NCBI RefSeq assembly: GCF_009856415.1
Contig: NZ_WMEZ01000003.1
Location: 332,879 to 396,878, forward strand
Direction: 5' to 3'
DNA: 64,000 nt
Source: Halobacillus litoralis
GTDB lineage: Bacteria; Bacillota; Bacilli; Bacillales; Halobacillaceae
How positions within the stretch are numbered: the first letter of the stretch is position 1; each line of letters begins with the position of its first letter. A model generated the notes under the pieces. That model ran no database searches. It was not told the DNA's origin and saw only the letters and a program-made list of their open reading frames with translations. Position numbers and translations under genes: made by a program. Below are positions 62,474 through 64,000 of the stretch, one piece after another.

Positions 62474-63412
62474 TTACTTCCCCCATCGAAGGGCCACGGC
62501 TCCCCATGTGAGTCCGCCACCGAATCCGACAAGAACAACTAGATCATTATCTTTTATTTTACCTGCCTTCACGTCCTCTGACAAAGCAATCGGAATAGAC
62601 GCTGAAGAAGTATTTCCATAACGCTTCACCTGCGTAGACATTTTTTCTTCAGGGATTCCCAAGCGTTGTCTCGCTGCTTCCATAATTCTTATGTTCGCCT
62701 GGTGTGGCACTAAATAGTCAACATCCTGTTCACTCAGGCCAATTTTTTTAACGACATTGACCGAGGATTCAGGCATTTGTCTCACGGCGAACTTGAATAC
62801 TTCACGACCATTCATGAACAATGTGTCCTCAGGTGTCTGATATAAGTGAGGCCCGCCTGCTCCATCTGCTCCCAGTTCAAAGGAAAGAATTCCTTTATCA
62901 TCATCTACCGGACCAATGACTGCAGCTCCTGCTCCATCACCAAACAGAACACAAGTATTGCGGTCTGTCCAGTCCGTGATTTTTGAAAGTTTCTCAACCC
63001 CGACGACAAGAACATTTTTGTAGGCATTCGTTTCAATGAATTGTTTAGCTGTAATGACTCCATACATGAACCCGGCACAGGCTGCACTCAAGTCCATTGC
63101 CGCGACTTTGTTAGCCCCAAGCCTATGTTGAAGCATGGTTGCGACAGATGGAAATGGTGTATCTGGAGTAACAGTAGCAACGAGGATCATATCAAGATCC
63201 TCTGCTTTCATATCAGCATCTTTCAACGCTTCTTCTGCTGCACGAAATGCTAAATCAGAAGTATCCATCTCGTCTGAAGCGATTCGACGTTCTTCAATTC
63301 CAGTTCGCGTACGAATCCACTCATCACTCGTCTCCACCATTTCCTCCAAGTCTTTATTGGTCAGCACTTTTTCTGGCGCATAGTGTCCAACGCCCAAGAA
63401 TCCTGCGTTCAT
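62474..63412 (-). CDS. fabH: 3-oxoacyl-ACP synthase III FabH
   Basis: A 312-residue initiating condensing enzyme. The Cys-His-Asn triad is in DLSAACAGF (Cys 112), VPHQANIR (His at about 238) and [10 protein letters not shown] (Asn at about 268). Gene order fabH-fabF is conserved. A FapR-like operator lies 39-55 bp upstream. The start ATG follows AAGGGGATGAAT. Confidence 0.97.
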   Translation of the reverse strand: MNAGFLGVGHYAPEKVLTNKDLEEMVETSDEWIRTRTGIEERRIASDEMDTSDLAFRAAEEALKDADMKAEDLDMILVATVTPDTPFPSVATMLQHRLGANKVAAMDLSAACAGFMYGVITAKQFIETNAYKNVLVVGVEKLSKITDWTDRNTCVLFGDGAGAAVIGPVDDDKGILSFELGADGAGGPHLYQTPEDTLFMNGREVFKFAVRQMPESSVNVVKKIGLSEQDVDYLVPHQANIRIMEAARQRLGIPEEKMSTQVKRYGNTSSASIPIALSEDVKAGKIKDNDLVVLVGFGGGLTWGAVALRWGK

Positions 63413-63450
63413 ATATTCATCCCCTTAAAGGTAATATCTAATATCAATTC

Positions 63451-63467
63451 TTATGACTTGGTACTAA
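63451..63467 (-). promoter_or_regulatory. FapR operator upstream of fabHF
   Basis: TTAGTACCAAGTCATAA on the minus strand matches the FapR consensus core TTAGTACC followed by a partly inverted arm. Same core as at fabI. Confidence 0.8.
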
Positions 63468-63605
63468 TTTTAATTCATCTTGGGCCAATCTGCAAGTTTT
63501 GCAATAGTCCATCCTTGAACTCGTACTTCTTTTTAATATCTGTTGTACCTGCCTACAAAATACTGAACGATTTTTCATAAATTGTAACAGAGGAGGTGTG
63601 CTTGC

Positions 63606-63782
63606 ATGGGCAAAAGAAAGTCATCCCCATTTGATGATTTCTGGGGATTCCGTCAGCAGGAAGAAAACGAAGGGGAGAAAGATTCGCAACCGAAACTCAA
63701 TGATCTCTTTCAAGAAGCATCCAAAACGTGGAAATCCGTGTCACCGATGATCAAACCGATGATTGATAAGTTTAAGAAATAA
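63606..63782 (+). CDS. Small charged protein upstream of fabH
   Basis: A 58-residue protein, MGKRKSSPFDDFWGFRQQEE, with a C-terminal helix TWKSVSPMIKPMIDKFKK. Ribosome site AGAGGAGGTG is seven bases upstream. It is divergent from fabHF, in the place where B. subtilis has yjzB/comZ, but I cannot equate it with either. Unknown function. Confidence 0.75.
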   Translation: MGKRKSSPFDDFWGFRQQEENEGEKDSQPKLNDLFQEASKTWKSVSPMIKPMIDKFKK

Positions 63783-63878
63783 AATCATTTCCCTTTCACT
63801 TCTTTCAACAGTGTTGTTCATATAAGTTATTTGATTCTTTGATACGAATTAAAAAAAGACCTCTGAAGCTATCTAGAG

Positions 63879-64000
63879 TGACCTAATAAAATGAGACTTA
63901 ATAAAACACCTTCAAAGTTGTAATACTACTTACACTTGGAGGTGTTTTTCTTATGGGTAAAAAAGTTCATTATCCTGAAGAAGTTAAGAAGAAAGTTGTT
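63879..64000 (+). mobile_element. Left end of an IS3-family-like insertion sequence, partial
   Basis: A new sequence context starts near TGACCTAATAAAATGAG, a plausible terminal inverted repeat, and leads 74 bp later into a transposase-like start. The element runs off the right edge, so its other end and target duplication cannot be checked. Confidence 0.6.
63953..64000 (+). CDS. Transposase OrfA N-terminus, partial
   Basis: Sixteen codons are visible: MGKKVHYPEEVKKKVV, preceded by GGAGGTGTTTTTCTT. The Pro-Glu-Glu-x-Lys start resembles the helix-turn-helix OrfA of IS3/IS150-type elements. Truncated by the window edge. Confidence 0.65.
   Translation, partial: MGKKVHYPEEVKKKVV

Overview
The window looks like a low-to-mid GC, spore-forming, probably halophilic or halotolerant Bacillaceae chromosome; Halobacillus or a close relative is my best guess. 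Evidence: close homologues, in nearly conserved order, of the Bacillus subtilis fabHF-yjbA-trpS-opp-yjbC-spx-yjbE-mecA-coiA-pepF-yjbI/H-yjbK-yjbM-ppnKA-yjbO-prpE-yjbQ-fabI-cotO-cotZ-yjcA-yjcGF block; spore-coat genes; AGGAGG-type ribosome sites; a T-box ahead of trpS; and FapR- and CodY-like operators. The genus assignment is inference.

Region 1 (1-3.6 kb): the cut end of an ABC-2 exporter with a palindromic operator in its promoter, a tiny membrane protein, a DedA-family protein, undecaprenyl-diphosphatase (uppP) and an isolated holin-like protein.

Region 2 (3.6-17.8 kb): an all-minus-strand regulon for reductive pyrimidine degradation. A NCS1 transporter imports a nucleobase or related compound; PreT/PreA reduce uracil or thymine, HydA opens the dihydropyrimidine ring, a nitrilase-family amidohydrolase releases beta-alanine, a class III aminotransferase makes malonate semialdehyde and an MmsA dehydrogenase makes acetyl-CoA. 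Alanine dehydrogenase is co-transcribed with the aminotransferase and would regenerate pyruvate and release ammonium. A PucR-type regulator sits inside the cluster and is bracketed by repeat elements.

Region 3 (18-24.7 kb): unlinked genes. These are a stress-type SDR, a lipoprotein, a secreted alkaline phosphatase with a 11-bp-periodic Pho box, an unknown protein, a double-psi beta-barrel protein without a signal peptide, and a DUF2254 membrane protein bracketed by two identical tRNA-Val(GAC) genes.

Region 4 (24.7-63.4 kb): the conserved B. subtilis-like block in inverted order. It includes yjcH/G/F relatives, a spore-coat group (CotZ, CotO and small proteins), an EAL phosphodiesterase, fabI, a CPA2 antiporter, mgtE, prpE, a yjbM-ppnKA-yjbO operon, CYTH protein yjbK, the globin-SpxH operon, pepF, coiA, mecA, a TerC protein, spx, yjbC, a putative glycosidase, the oppABCDF operon, trpS, yjbA, an LCP-family protein and fabF/fabH. 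The right edge enters an IS3-like element.

An unannotated GC-rich repeat family occupies the large intergenic gaps: full copies at 6.3, 32.8 and 48.9 kb and a short copy at 8.7 kb. It generates many spurious ORFs on both strands. I regard it as the least explained structure in the window. No CRISPR array, prophage block or complete insertion sequence was seen.
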